Part shown: piece by piece, positions 46,982 through 55,923 of the stretch
Position numbering within the stretch: the stretch's first letter is position 1
How the letters are laid out: the number at the start of each line of letters is the position of its first letter
DNA from: Planococcus sp. MER TA 32b
GTDB taxonomy: Bacteria; Bacillota; Bacilli; Bacillales_A; Planococcaceae
Reading direction: 5' to 3'
DNA length: 64,000 bases
Assembly: GCA_023715185.1 (NCBI GenBank)
Contig: JAMCAN010000001.1
Location: 1,956,339-2,020,338 of the forward strand
Made by a program: the position numbers and the translations under genes
The notes under the pieces: generated by a model
The model's input: the letters and a program-made list of their open reading frames with translations, nothing else
Database searches by the model: none
Told to the model about the DNA's origin: nothing

Positions 46982-48571
46982 ATGAACTCAGTTAACTTCG
47001 CAAGCGATTTGAAAGATCTTTTAAACGGTCCCAACGTCAATGTCCAATGGTCGGTTCCACAATTAGTGGAGGCAGCCACTTCCCGTGGAGAAGCAATTTT
47101 GACACGCGAAGGCGCAGTCAAAGCCGAAACAGGAAAATACACAGGCCGATCGCCTAAAGACAAGTATATGGTAGAAGAAGATATTTCGAAAGATAAAATT
47201 GACTGGGGTACTGTAAACCGTCCGATTTCTTCTGAAGTTTTTGAGAATCTATATGCAAAAGTCTTGAAACACTTGAAAGAACAAAAAGAACTTTTCGTTT
47301 TCAAAGGATTTGCCGGCGCAGACCCGGAGTCACGCCTTCACATCCAGACGATCAATGAGTACGCGTGGCATAATCTTTTTGCGCACCAATTATTCATCCG
47401 TCCGACCGAAGAGGAAATGAAAATCCATGACGCAGAATTCACTGTCGTCTATGCGCCAACTTTCAAGGCGGATCCAACAGTTGATGGCACTGATTCCGAA
47501 ACGTTCATCATTGTTTCGATGGAAAAGAAAGTGATTCTGATCGGCGGAACAGAATATGCCGGCGAAATGAAAAAATCCATTTTCTCAATCATGAACTACA
47601 TCCTTCCCGAAAAAGGCATTCTGCCGATGCACTGCTCGGCTAACGTGGGTCAGGGAGGCGATGTCGCTTTGTTCTTCGGTTTATCCGGAACAGGCAAAAC
47701 GACGCTATCCGCTGACCAGGACCGCAAACTGATCGGAGATGACGAACACGGCTGGTCTGATAACGGAGTTTTCAATATCGAAGGCGGCTGCTACGCGAAA
47801 ACAATCAATCTTTCACGTGAAAACGAGCCCCAGATTTTTGATGCAATCCGTTTCGGTTCTGTTCTTGAAAATGTCGTCGTTGATCCGGAAACACGCATTC
47901 CTGATTACGATGATGGTTCATTGACTGAAAACACGCGTGCAGCTTATCCGATTGATGCAATCGACAACAGCATCCACCCTTCAATGGCTGGACATCCGAA
48001 AACAATCGTATTCCTGACTGCTGATGCATTCGGCGTATTGCCTCCTATCAGCAAATTGACTAAAGAACAGGCTATGTATCATTTCTTGAGCGGCTATACA
48101 TCGAAACTGGCAGGCACTGAGCGCGGCGTAACTTCTCCGGAAGCGACGTTCTCAACTTGCTTCGGTTCTCCTTTCCTGCCATTGCATGCAACAGTCTACG
48201 CGGAAATGCTCGGCAATAAAATCGATGAACACGAAGTGGAAGTTTTCCTTGTAAACACTGGCTGGACTGGCGGCGAATACGGAGTCGGCAACCGCATGAA
48301 ACTTTCATACACGCGTACAATGGTTCGCGCGGCGATCAAAGGCGAGCTGAACGACGTTAAGACTGAACAGGAAGCTGTCTTCGGATTAAGCATTCCTCAG
48401 GAAATTCCTGGCGTGCCGACTGAGGTTCTTAATCCTCGTGACGCTTGGTCTGACAAAGAAGCTTACGATGCGAAAGCACAGGAGCTTGCTCAGAAATTCC
48501 AGGACAACTTCAAGAAATTCGGTTCCGTATCAGCTGATATAAGCGCTCAAGGCGGACCATTGAATAATTGA
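46982..48571 (+). CDS. pckA: Phosphoenolpyruvate carboxykinase (ATP)
   Basis: First step of gluconeogenesis: oxaloacetate plus ATP to phosphoenolpyruvate. 529 residues from the ATG at 46982 (AGGAAGG 8 bases upstream; MNSV start as in B. subtilis PckA). Kinase-1a loop [12 protein letters not shown] (233-244, K239), metal-site DDEHGWSD, and TGRSPKDKY near the N-terminus. The promoter overlaps a CcpN-type site. A terminator follows. Confidence 0.97.
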   Translation: MNSVNFASDLKDLLNGPNVNVQWSVPQLVEAATSRGEAILTREGAVKAETGKYTGRSPKDKYMVEEDISKDKIDWGTVNRPISSEVFENLYAKVLKHLKEQKELFVFKGFAGADPESRLHIQTINEYAWHNLFAHQLFIRPTEEEMKIHDAEFTVVYAPTFKADPTVDGTDSETFIIVSMEKKVILIGGTEYAGEMKKSIFSIMNYILPEKGILPMHCSANVGQGGDVALFFGLSGTGKTTLSADQDRKLIGDDEHGWSDNGVFNIEGGCYAKTINLSRENEPQIFDAIRFGSVLENVVVDPETRIPDYDDGSLTENTRAAYPIDAIDNSIHPSMAGHPKTIVFLTADAFGVLPPISKLTKEQAMYHFLSGYTSKLAGTERGVTSPEATFSTCFGSPFLPLHATVYAEMLGNKIDEHEVEVFLVNTGWTGGEYGVGNRMKLSYTRTMVRAAIKGELNDVKTEQEAVFGLSIPQEIPGVPTEVLNPRDAWSDKEAYDAKAQELAQKFQDNFKKFGSVSADISAQGGPLNN

Positions 48572-48576
48572 TAAGC

Positions 48577-48612
48577 AAAAGCACATCCGGCGAGCTGCCG
48601 GATGTGCTTTTT
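48577..48612. terminator. Bidirectional terminator between pckA and ytmA
   Basis: The stem AAGCACATCCGGC / GCCGGATGTGCTT flanked by A- and T-runs between convergent genes. Confidence 0.92.
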
Positions 48613-49402
48613 AATTTGCAGTTTCCTTTTCTTTTTCTTTCATCCAATGCACTAACGCCGCGACTGTCTTCCGATTGGCAGCCGGCGGAAAGAAATGTGT
48701 GTACTCCGGGAAATACCAGGTTTCATGAGGATGGTCATTCAGCTTTAAAGCTTCTTCCAATAGATAAGCCTGCGCCGGCAGGACATTTTCATCTTGCAGT
48801 CCATGAATGATCAGCATAGGAGCTGTCGCTTCCTCAAGACGCATCAGCGGATTCCGTTCTTCATAAGCTGTCAAAGCTGTATTCGGTGTTCCACCATAAA
48901 TCCGTTTCATCATGCGGCGCATATCCGGCCGTTCTTTATAGGTTAAAACGGTATCCGTTACACCTGCCCATGTCACAAGAGACGTGATATCGTCCCGCAG
49001 CACCGCTGTCCACAGCGCCATGATGCCGCCTCTTGAAAATGCCAGCAGATGCACGTGGCCATTGCAGAATTGTTTCAGCACATCCACTGCATGCACCGCA
49101 TCCCAGCGGTCGGCACCTGCAAATTCATCACGCCCCTCTCCCCCTCTGTTCCCCCGGTAATACGGTGCAAATACCACAAAGCCCTGAGCGGCATATTGGG
49201 CAGCCCTCGCCGGCCTCACCATGCCGATGGACTGGATGCCGCCGCGCAAATAAAGCATTCCGCTGTAATTTCCCGGCTTTTTCGGCTGTGCCAGTAAACC
49301 TTTGACCTTCAAACCTTCTGACCAATAAACGATTTCCGTCAGCTTAACATGTGGATTCGGCGAAGGGTAATTTCTCTTTGATTTAATCTTCCCATTTTCC
49401 AT
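48611..49402 (-). CDS. ytmA: Prolyl-oligopeptidase-like alpha/beta hydrolase YtmA
   Basis: 263 residues, S9-type alpha/beta hydrolase. The nucleophile elbow is AFSRGG (S123). The acid lies in IHGLQDENV and the catalytic His in FPEYTHFFPP. No signal peptide, so cytoplasmic. Its start overlaps the end of ytkD by 20 bases, suggesting coupled expression. Natural substrate unknown. Confidence 0.9.
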   Translation of the reverse strand: MENGKIKSKRNYPSPNPHVKLTEIVYWSEGLKVKGLLAQPKKPGNYSGMLYLRGGIQSIGMVRPARAAQYAAQGFVVFAPYYRGNRGGEGRDEFAGADRWDAVHAVDVLKQFCNGHVHLLAFSRGGIMALWTAVLRDDITSLVTWAGVTDTVLTYKERPDMRRMMKRIYGGTPNTALTAYEERNPLMRLEEATAPMLIIHGLQDENVLPAQAYLLEEALKLNDHPHETWYFPEYTHFFPPAANRKTVAALVHWMKEKEKETAN

Positions 49403-49841
49403 CCAGTTTCACCCGCTCTATAATTGTTTTCATTCCTTTATCTTTCATCAGAAAGCTGAAATTGCTGTCCACATTTAAATCCTCAGCCAACACAGCTCCC
49501 TTAGTTTCCATCAGATCAATTTCATCAACAGCTGTAACCGTACCTGTAAATACCGTCTTAGAAAACGGCGGCTCGCTATGGACCAGGTATTCCGCAAACC
49601 ATTCAAGTTCTTCGATTACGCCCCCTGTTTCCTCGTATACTTCCCTTTTCGCGGCTTCGGCCAAACTTTCCCCAGCTTCCGTTTTACCGCCGGGAAACTC
49701 CAGCCCCCGCTCCCTGTGTTCGGTCAGCAGCCATTTCCCCTTGAATTTCGCAATGACCAACACATGCCGGCTTTCCGCTTGAAAAGTATCCTTTTTAAAT
49801 GATAACCGGCAAGTGAAGCCATTCAAATCCGTATATTCCAT
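49383..49841 (-). CDS. ytkD: Nudix hydrolase YtkD
   Basis: 152 residues. The Nudix box is GGKTEAGESLAEAAKREVYEE..., about residues 51-74, with REVYEE as the metal-binding core. B. subtilis YtkD hydrolyses 8-oxo-dGTP and can remove 5' pyrophosphate from RNA. The gene ends inside the start region of ytmA. Confidence 0.92.
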   Translation of the reverse strand: MEYTDLNGFTCRLSFKKDTFQAESRHVLVIAKFKGKWLLTEHRERGLEFPGGKTEAGESLAEAAKREVYEETGGVIEELEWFAEYLVHSEPPFSKTVFTGTVTAVDEIDLMETKGAVLAEDLNVDSNFSFLMKDKGMKTIIERVKLDGKWED

Positions 49842-49861
49842 CCTGTCTCACTCCTGACCAA

Positions 49862-49900
49862 ATAAAAAAAGCGCACACAAATCGTAGCGTGTGCGCTTGT
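49862..49900 (-). terminator. Terminator of dps
   Basis: The stem AAGCGCACACG / TGTGTGCGCTT with a T-run of seven on the minus strand. Confidence 0.88.
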
Positions 49901-49911
49901 GTATTCTTATT

Positions 49912-50358
49912 TTACTTCTTTTCGCCAAGGAATGCTGAAAGCATCCAAGAATGCTTTTCAAGGTCCTGATGGATGGCGTTCAACATGTCTTCTGTCATAT
50001 CATCGCCGTCCTCAGCAGCGTATTCCATTCCTTTTTTCAGTGAAGCCATGATCTTATCATAATCACTTACGATGGTTTCAACCATTTCTTCAGCACTTTC
50101 CTTGCTGTTCGCTTCCGTAACAACGGACAATTCAAGCTGCTCTTTCATCGTTGCGACAGGTTTGCCGCCAAGCGCAAGGAGGCGTTCTGCGATTTCATCC
50201 ATATAAGCCGTAGCTTCATTATAAAGTTCCTCGAATTTCACATGCAGCGTGAAAAATGACGGCCCTTTTACATACCAGTGGAAATTATGTAATTTCGTAT
50301 AAACCACCGACCATGTTGCGACTTGTACATTCAGTTCCTGATTTAATTCGTTTGACAT
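49912..50358 (-). CDS. dps: Dps-family ferritin-like DNA protection protein
   Basis: 148 residues from the ATG at 50358 (6 bases after GAGTGG; the longer frame adds 29 unconserved residues). Dps dodecamers oxidise and store iron and shield DNA. The inter-subunit ferroxidase residues lie in [28 protein letters not shown] and [16 protein letters not shown] SigB-type promoter lies upstream. Confidence 0.93.
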   Translation of the reverse strand: MSNELNQELNVQVATWSVVYTKLHNFHWYVKGPSFFTLHVKFEELYNEATAYMDEIAERLLALGGKPVATMKEQLELSVVTEANSKESAEEMVETIVSDYDKIMASLKKGMEYAAEDGDDMTEDMLNAIHQDLEKHSWMLSAFLGEKK

Positions 50359-50404
50359 CCAAATCCACTCTCCATTCAAATTGATAAGTTCTTCTACTTT
50401 ATTA

Positions 50405-50430
50405 ATACCTTTAAAATGCCTACAATAAAC
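50405..50430 (-). promoter_or_regulatory. Candidate SigB promoter of dps
   Basis: GTTTAT (50425-50430), 14 bases, AGGTAT (50405-50410) on the minus strand, 47 bases before dps. Ten of 12 positions match the SigB consensus; dps is SigB-dependent in B. subtilis. Confidence 0.65.
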
Positions 50431-50472
50431 ATGAAGAGTTTCCAAACTTATGGAATGAAGAAGGCGACCAGC

Positions 50473-50703
50473 ATGAAAACAGTACTCATTAAGATTTTCC
50501 GCTTCTATCAGCGGTTCATATCCCCCTTGTCACCGCCCAGCTGCCGGTTCTATCCGACGTGTTCCCATTACGGCATCGAAGCCGTCGAGAAACACGGTGC
50601 ATTAAAAGGCGGATACCTGGCAATAAAACGGATACTCAGCTGCCATCCTTTCAATAAAGGCGGCGTCGATTTCGTACCGGAAGAATGGCCTCCAAAGAAA
50701 TGA
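50473..50703 (+). CDS. ytjA: Membrane protein insertion efficiency factor YidD
   Basis: 76 residues from the ATG at 50473 (GAAGG upstream), giving the standard YidD N-terminus [27 protein letters not shown] and the KRILSCHPF motif. YidD helps YidC-dependent insertion of inner-membrane proteins. The longer in-frame start 19 codons upstream overlaps the divergent dps promoter and is less likely. Confidence 0.92.
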   Translation: MKTVLIKIFRFYQRFISPLSPPSCRFYPTCSHYGIEAVEKHGALKGGYLAIKRILSCHPFNKGGVDFVPEEWPPKK

Positions 50704-50758
50704 TTTGGAGGTTTTTCTTGTGTTTAAATTTGGTTTGCGGTAAGATACTGTTGGTAAT

Positions 50759-50781
50759 TAAAACGTAACCGTTACATTTTG
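50759..50781. promoter_or_regulatory. Zur-box-like palindrome before the zinc-binding lipoprotein gene
   Basis: AAAACGTAACCGTTACATTTT has GTAA and TTAC arms with a 3-base centre, the same geometry as the B. subtilis Zur box core GTAATNATTAC, within AT-rich flanks. It ends at the ribosome site, 11 bases before the ATG. Confidence 0.6.
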
Positions 50782-50791
50782 GGGGAACAAT

Positions 50792-51790
50792 ATGAAAAAA
50801 TCTGCACTTTTTATTCTATTAATATCGATACTGACCTTGGCCGCTTGCGGCGATTCCGGTACAGACGGCGCTGATTCCACAGCAGACAGCTCGAAAATCC
50901 AAGTGTTCACGACTGTCTATCCGCTCACTTATTTTACTGAAAGAATAGGCGGTGATCAAGTGGAAGTGGAATCCGTATATCCGGCTGGAGCCAATGAACA
51001 CACATTCGAACCCACACAGCAGGATATGATCGCCATCGCCGAGGCAGATCTTATGTTTTACATCGGCCTCGGCCTGGAAGGTTTTATTGACAGTGCGAAA
51101 AGCACACTGGACGGCGAAGATGTGAAGTTTGCGGCACTTGCTGAATCAATCACTGATGAACAATTGGAAGCTGCGCTTGAACATGACTGTGAAGGAGCCC
51201 ATGACGATGATCATGAAGATCATGAAGAACATACAGAAGAAGCTGGCCATGAAGGCCATGACCACGGCTCGACGGATCCCCATATTTGGATGTCGCCTAA
51301 ACTCAGCCAGCAGCTGGCAACTTCCATCAAAGATTCACTGATTGCCCAAGATCCGGATAACACGGAAGTTTATGAAACGAATCACGCCGGGCTTGTCGAG
51401 GAGCTCGAACAATTGGATACATCGTTCAGCCAATTACAGGAACGCGTATCAAAGGATACTTTTTTCGTATCCCATGCCGCTTTCACTTATTTGGCGGAAC
51501 CATACGGCTTTGAACAGGTGGCCGTCGCCGGATTGAACAGTCAGGACGAACCTTCCCAGAAAGAGTTAACGGAAATCGTCGACTTGGCACGCGAGAAAAA
51601 CATCGAATACATCGTCTTCGAACAGAACGTCTCGTCCAATCTGACTGAAGTTGTCCAGAAAGAAGTCGGTGCGGAAGCTGTCCAAATGCATAACCTCGGC
51701 GTATTGACGCAGGAAGATATCGAAAACGAAGAAACCTACTTCACTTTGATGGAAAGAAATCTGGAAGTCCTTGAAACTATTCTGAAATAA
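50792..51790 (+). CDS. znuA: Zinc-binding ABC transporter lipoprotein (ZnuA/AdcA type)
   Basis: 332-residue cluster A-I metal-binding protein. Lipoprotein signal with LTLAAC (C19). Metal ligands are in GANEHTFEPT, TDPHIWMSPK and SHAAFTYLAEPYG. Between them is a His/Asp/Glu-rich loop (about 130-160), typical for zinc-specific members. GGGGG lies 5 bases before the ATG. No ABC ATPase or permease is adjacent, so its partners must be elsewhere. Confidence 0.9.
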   Translation: MKKSALFILLISILTLAACGDSGTDGADSTADSSKIQVFTTVYPLTYFTERIGGDQVEVESVYPAGANEHTFEPTQQDMIAIAEADLMFYIGLGLEGFIDSAKSTLDGEDVKFAALAESITDEQLEAALEHDCEGAHDDDHEDHEEHTEEAGHEGHDHGSTDPHIWMSPKLSQQLATSIKDSLIAQDPDNTEVYETNHAGLVEELEQLDTSFSQLQERVSKDTFFVSHAAFTYLAEPYGFEQVAVAGLNSQDEPSQKELTEIVDLAREKNIEYIVFEQNVSSNLTEVVQKEVGAEAVQMHNLGVLTQEDIENEETYFTLMERNLEVLETILK

Positions 51791-51822
51791 AAGCACACCC
51801 ATTGCGGGTGTGTTTTTTTGTA
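51790..51822 (+). terminator. Terminator of the znuA-like gene
   Basis: The stem AGCACACCC / GGGTGTGTT followed by a T-run. Confidence 0.85.
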
Positions 51823-51915
51823 AACTATTATAATATCAAAATATCAGGCCTGTTTTCGGAATTTTCATTATTATTGTATACTGAAAATAACTTCTCTTTA
51901 AAAAGGATGGTCCGG

Positions 51916-52341
51916 ATGAAGAAATTGCTTGCCGTCTCAACAATCGCAGCGGTCCTTACAAGTCTGATATTGACCCCTTCCATGTATGTCGAACAGCTGG
52001 AAATACCTTTTATTGTCATTGGCACTGCGCTCCTTGCTTCCATGCTGAAATTCCCTGAAGACCGAAACGAAAAAATGCTGGCACACGGAATGCGGATTTT
52101 TGCCGCTTCCGCTATCGGCTGGATTTTCTCCACGCTCGATTTACTGCTGGACCATCTGTTCTATTATCAGCCAACCGGATTCGAAGACGGTGCCTACCTG
52201 ACACTGGGCTTCAAATATGATGAATTTGCCGATAGCTTCTTCTTGTTAGCCATCTCCTGTATGGCCGCAACAGTTATATTCATCCTGATCCAATCACTTT
52301 TCAAAGCACTGAAATCTCCACGTAATCCAGTATTGAAATAA
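51916..52341 (+). CDS. Membrane protein of unknown function
   Basis: 141 residues from the ATG at 51916 (AAGGATGG 5 bases upstream; the 38 residues before it in the longer frame cross the terminator and are rejected). Four hydrophobic helices at about 3-20, 28-47, 58-78 and 108-130. No recognised family. Single gene, convergent with the 52366-54728 operon. Confidence 0.75.
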   Translation: MKKLLAVSTIAAVLTSLILTPSMYVEQLEIPFIVIGTALLASMLKFPEDRNEKMLAHGMRIFAASAIGWIFSTLDLLLDHLFYYQPTGFEDGAYLTLGFKYDEFADSFFLLAISCMAATVIFILIQSLFKALKSPRNPVLK

Positions 52342-52349
52342 AATGCAGA

Positions 52350-52383
52350 AAGCGTCCAATGGCAATCATTGGACGCTTTTTTG
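52350..52383. terminator. Bidirectional terminator
   Basis: The stem AAGCGTCCAATG / CATTGGACGCTT followed by six T. It overlaps the end of the convergent gene. Confidence 0.85.
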
Positions 52384-52773
52384 CTGTTCTATGGACTTCA
52401 GGATGCTTTCAATGCTTTGGCTCAAAGCTCCGACCAGAATACGAACTTCCGATAAATAATAGAAAGTGCTGGTCACCTCAAAGTCGAATAACTCTTCAGT
52501 TTCCGAAAGCAGATATACAGGTTTACCTTGTCCAAGCGCCATTCCCAATTCAATATGGCTGCCTTTTCCTGCAGGCAATAAAACGATTATAAAATCCGCC
52601 TCGAGCACAGCTTTTTTCTCCAGCGCTCCATACAACGCCAGTTCTTCAACCGAAGAGGCGCGCAGATTTGCAGTCCAATCAAAGGTTTGTACATATCCCG
52701 CCTCTCTTAAAAGGCTTGCAGCTTCCCTTACCTTATCTTTATTTGCAAAACTCGAAGCGATATAAAATTTCAT
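52366..52773 (-). CDS. Nucleoside 2-deoxyribosyltransferase-like protein
   Basis: 135 residues. The N-terminus KFYIASSFANKDKV, the DFIIVLLPAGKGSHIELGMALGQGKPVYLL block with a conserved glutamate in SHIELG, and the overall size fit the nucleoside 2-deoxyribosyltransferase fold, which is related to TIR domains. Whether it cleaves N-glycosidic bonds is not known. Its ATG overlaps the stop of the upstream membrane-protein gene by one base (TGATG), making it the last gene of a coupled operon. Confidence 0.72.
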   Translation of the reverse strand: MKFYIASSFANKDKVREAASLLREAGYVQTFDWTANLRASSVEELALYGALEKKAVLEADFIIVLLPAGKGSHIELGMALGQGKPVYLLSETEELFDFEVTSTFYYLSEVRILVGALSQSIESILKSIEQQKSVQ

Positions 52774-53351
52774 CAGCTCTCCTTGCTCCCTTCACCTAAT
52801 TTAAACGCAAACGGTTTTTCATCTTTAACAGCTTTCCGGAAAGCAATGAGCAGAAGAATAAATGCGATATTTAAAATCAATAAAATGATTATCAGCAGAA
52901 ACGCGAGTATCTGCAAGCTTTCAATTACAAAAACTAACATCACAGCACTTAGCCCAATCATCAGCAAATTTGCGGGAATGTAAATATTGAATAAGCGCTC
53001 TGTTCTGTTGATCAAACCTATTTCCCCATTTTTAGCGGCCAACTTCAATAACATCCTGAAAAGATAAAATGTCAGAACAATTTCTCCAGCGAATAAAAAA
53101 TTGGAATAATAATACCACGGGCCGCTCTCAACGAGGTTAAAATCGATGAAAACGGAAGGAATCGAGACAAAAATTAAACCGATTGAGATATATGCAGCCA
53201 GCCTGCCGTCTTCAATAACTTCTCCGATTTTATAGCAACCTGCTGCAATCAGGAAATACCCTATCGGATCAGCCAAGATGTCAATCCCTATGCGAATAGC
53301 TAGAAAAATAAAGACGTATCCATATAAAATCTGTCCCAATGCTCCTTTCAT
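52773..53351 (-). CDS. Polytopic membrane protein of unknown function
   Basis: 192 residues with about six hydrophobic helices (first 5-25, last about 140-172) and a charged C-terminal tail. The start codon follows directly on the stop of the upstream gene. Fourth gene of the 52366-54728 operon. No recognised family. Confidence 0.75.
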   Translation of the reverse strand: MKGALGQILYGYVFIFLAIRIGIDILADPIGYFLIAAGCYKIGEVIEDGRLAAYISIGLIFVSIPSVFIDFNLVESGPWYYYSNFLFAGEIVLTFYLFRMLLKLAAKNGEIGLINRTERLFNIYIPANLLMIGLSAVMLVFVIESLQILAFLLIIILLILNIAFILLLIAFRKAVKDEKPFAFKLGEGSKES

Positions 53352-54236
53352 TTATTTACCCGCTCCTTTTCGTTCTATAATTGTACGGCTATCCTCTCGA
53401 GTCAAGATTGGAATGTGATATAGAGATGCTGGAAATCTTATAGCAGTACCGTTTTTATCTTCGCCATCAATCATTACCCATGAATTTAAGACGTATTTTA
53501 AGTCCCCTCTATTCTGAATCGAGATTGCGAAACCGCCATTTTTCTTAAGATTCAGTGGGAATCCCAAATCACGTAAATCAACGCCTTTTCCTGCTTTTAA
53601 CCGGTTCTCAATCTTTTGGACATAATTAACACCATTAAAATAATCTTCAGCATTGGGTACATGAACCTTTAAATCAGCCATACCGTAAGGAGGCAAGTGT
53701 GGTTCAAAACCATTTATCGTTATTTCTTCACCCGCCTCAATATAGGAAACTGTCAATTCGCCCTCCCCTGAAGACATCTGTGACATAGAAGGTTTTGTTG
53801 ATTCGCCCTCAGGATGAATGATAATTTCACCGATGTCAGCAGTATAAGAATCACCGTCGGACAAATAGACCGTAATTTCGTTTATAACAACTTTTTCTTT
53901 TAACTGACTTAGTTCATACGGATCCATTTTCACGCTGAGCGTTCTTAATTCATGCAGGCCAAATTGCTGCACATAGGACGGCCCTTCCGTATACATTGCC
54001 TGAAAGTCTTCGACGAAAGCAGGTATATCACCAAGGGTTATCATGTTAACCGTGTTATTATCATCCTTATTCGTTATGTAATAAAATTGCATATGCAAAT
54101 TTTCATGTGCATAGTCCTCAAAATAATGATCCAGATAAACCGGATGTTCCAGCTGCTGCGAATAGGCATAAGCAGTTGCGGCAATCCAGCCGATAATGAT
54201 TACGGACAATACACTAAAAAACAATCGTGGATTCAT
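53352..54236 (-). CDS. Membrane-anchored extracytoplasmic protein of unknown function
   Basis: 294 residues from the ATG at 54236 (AAAGGGAG 4 bases upstream). One N-terminal membrane segment (about 5-25) is followed by a large, probably extracytoplasmic, beta-rich region. The upstream in-frame ATG at 54260 lies inside the end of the preceding gene and is less likely. Third gene of the operon. I do not recognise a domain. Confidence 0.78.
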   Translation of the reverse strand: MNPRLFFSVLSVIIIGWIAATAYAYSQQLEHPVYLDHYFEDYAHENLHMQFYYITNKDDNNTVNMITLGDIPAFVEDFQAMYTEGPSYVQQFGLHELRTLSVKMDPYELSQLKEKVVINEITVYLSDGDSYTADIGEIIIHPEGESTKPSMSQMSSGEGELTVSYIEAGEEITINGFEPHLPPYGMADLKVHVPNAEDYFNGVNYVQKIENRLKAGKGVDLRDLGFPLNLKKNGGFAISIQNRGDLKYVLNSWVMIDGEDKNGTAIRFPASLYHIPILTREDSRTIIERKGAGK

Positions 54237-54246
54237 AGAGCTCCCT

Positions 54247-54510
54247 TTACTTTTCTTCATCGGCCAGTTCCTTTTTCGTTTTTATGTATTTTCGTTCCAT
54301 CCGCCATTTCTCCAGAAATTCCAGCAGATTGTATAAAACAAAAAGCAGAACAGCAAAAATACTGATTTCCAATATAAACTTGATCGGCGTTGCCCATTGA
54401 AATAAATCTGCCTTAAATAAGCTGTACTTAAAGAAATCGAGCTTAAGATAAGTAAAATCAGCAATCACACTGACAATAAAAAACGAGATCATGAATTTCC
54501 AGAAGTTCAT
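54247..54510 (-). CDS. Small membrane protein of unknown function
   Basis: 87 residues from the ATG at 54510, 8 bases after GGAGAG. Its start overlaps the stop of the preceding gene (ATGA). Two hydrophobic helices (about 5-22 and 40-62) and a basic C-terminal tail. Second gene of the operon. Confidence 0.72.
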   Translation of the reverse strand: MNFWKFMISFFIVSVIADFTYLKLDFFKYSLFKADLFQWATPIKFILEISIFAVLLFVLYNLLEFLEKWRMERKYIKTKKELADEEK

Positions 54511-54728
54511 AAATCGTTCTCTCCTTTTCGGGTGTATCGGTAATCCCTCTCTAACCACAATGCGATAAAAAATATAGCCGCCACACATACCCCACAGATA
54601 ATCAAGAGTGAGTAGCCCACTTCACTTTGGCCGCCTCTCTCAGCACTGATAGTTACGGCTATTACATTGCCAGTAAAGCAGAGGGAAGCAATTATGAGCA
54701 GAACCATTGATGCAAGAAATCTTTTCAT
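54507..54728 (-). CDS. Small membrane protein of unknown function
   Basis: 73 residues with two hydrophobic helices (about 4-26 and 38-59), the first signal-peptide-like, and a short charged tail (ERDYRYTRKGE). First gene of a five-gene minus-strand operon with overlapping or abutting junctions. No recognised family. Confidence 0.7.
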   Translation of the reverse strand: MKRFLASMVLLIIASLCFTGNVIAVTISAERGGQSEVGYSLLIICGVCVAAIFFIALWLERDYRYTRKGENDL

Positions 54729-54825
54729 CCTCTATTCACGACTCCTGTTCTTCATACTGAAATAATTTATATACTATACAGAAAGTTCCAATTAATCGTA
54801 TCATATTTTACCCATTCAAAAACAA

Positions 54826-54862
54826 AAAAATAAAGCAAGACTCTTAGAGCCCTGCTTTATTT
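54826..54862 (-). terminator. Terminator with the menC stop codon in its loop
   Basis: The stem AAATAAAGCAGGGCTC / GAGTCTTGCTTTATTT encloses the menC TAA and is followed by a T-run on the minus strand. Confidence 0.85.
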
Positions 54863-55923
54863 AAATCCACACTATAACCTAATCCGGCCTGCTGCTGCAA
54901 CTCGATTTTCCCATCAACAACTTCAATCTCGGGTACAATCACATCTTTTTCCCAAAAATGCCGAGAATCCGAGAAATCGCCAGGCAGCACGATATCCGGC
55001 AGAGAAGCCAGCGCAAGATTATGGGCTTTTGAAACGCCGAATTCAATCATGCCTCCGACCCACATTCCAATACCGTTACTGCGGCATAACTCCACAATTT
55101 TCAATGTTTCATGCCAGCCACCCAGCCGTCCCATTTTCAGTACGATGATATCGGCCGCCTGCATCTCAATCATCCGCTCTGCATCATGGAAGCTTTTAAT
55201 GCTTTCATCCAGACAAATAGGCGTTTTCAACTGTTTTTTTGCCTGTGCGTGAAGTTCCCATTCCTGCTCGCCGAAAGGCTGTTCAATCAACGAAAATCCT
55301 GCTTCATCAAAAAGAGTAAGCTGATTAAAATTCTCTTTATTGAATCCGCCATTTGCATCAGCAAAAAACATTATATCAGGATAACGGCTGGCTGCCTCTT
55401 TCAACAAAGCAGCATCTGATTCCGGAGTGATCTTAATCTTGATGCGGCTATAGCCTTTAGAAGCCGCCTCCTCGATATCACGCAACAGACCTTCTGCATT
55501 CGCGGCCACCACAACACCTGCCGGAATATCCTTATGGATTCCCCCAATATACTGCCATAACGGGATCTTTTCATATTTTGCAAAGATGTCCCATGCTGCC
55601 ATTTCAATGGCCGCCTTTGCCATTGGATTGCCTTTGACAGGTGCAAAGACAAGGGCCACTTCGTGAGGCGACGACAGGGTTTTATCCAGCAATAACGGCT
55701 TCAAAACCCGCTCCATCACAAAAGCACAGCTTTCCGCCGTTTCTTCTGTATACCAGGGAGTCGAGAACGCCACGCATTCTCCAAATCCTTCTAATCCGTT
55801 GTCAGACCCGATCCTTACAATAATCGATTCACGCTCTTCCACAGTCTGCAGAGAAGTGACAAATGGTTTCTTAAGCTTTTTATGGATTCGCTGAAAACTG
55901 ATAGTCCGGATCGTCACACCCAT
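54844..55923 (-). CDS. menC: o-Succinylbenzoate synthase
   Basis: Enolase-superfamily dehydratase of menaquinone synthesis. 359 residues. Catalytic lysine in the KIKITPE strand, metal ligands in FADANGGF, LIEQPFGEQEW and the CLDESIKS lysine. Some homologues also racemise N-acylamino acids. Starts 10 bases inside the end of menE. Last gene of menFDHBEC. Confidence 0.93.
   Translation of the reverse strand: MGVTIRTISFQRIHKKLKKPFVTSLQTVEERESIIVRIGSDNGLEGFGECVAFSTPWYTEETAESCAFVMERVLKPLLLDKTLSSPHEVALVFAPVKGNPMAKAAIEMAAWDIFAKYEKIPLWQYIGGIHKDIPAGVVVAANAEGLLRDIEEAASKGYSRIKIKITPESDAALLKEAASRYPDIMFFADANGGFNKENFNQLTLFDEAGFSLIEQPFGEQEWELHAQAKKQLKTPICLDESIKSFHDAERMIEMQAADIIVLKMGRLGGWHETLKIVELCRSNGIGMWVGGMIEFGVSKAHNLALASLPDIVLPGDFSDSRHFWEKDVIVPEIEVVDGKIELQQQAGLGYSVDLNKAGL

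Noticed and set aside
50416..50472. Longer start for yidD
   Set aside because: The extension overlaps the dps promoter, and family members start at the [11 protein letters not shown] methionine.
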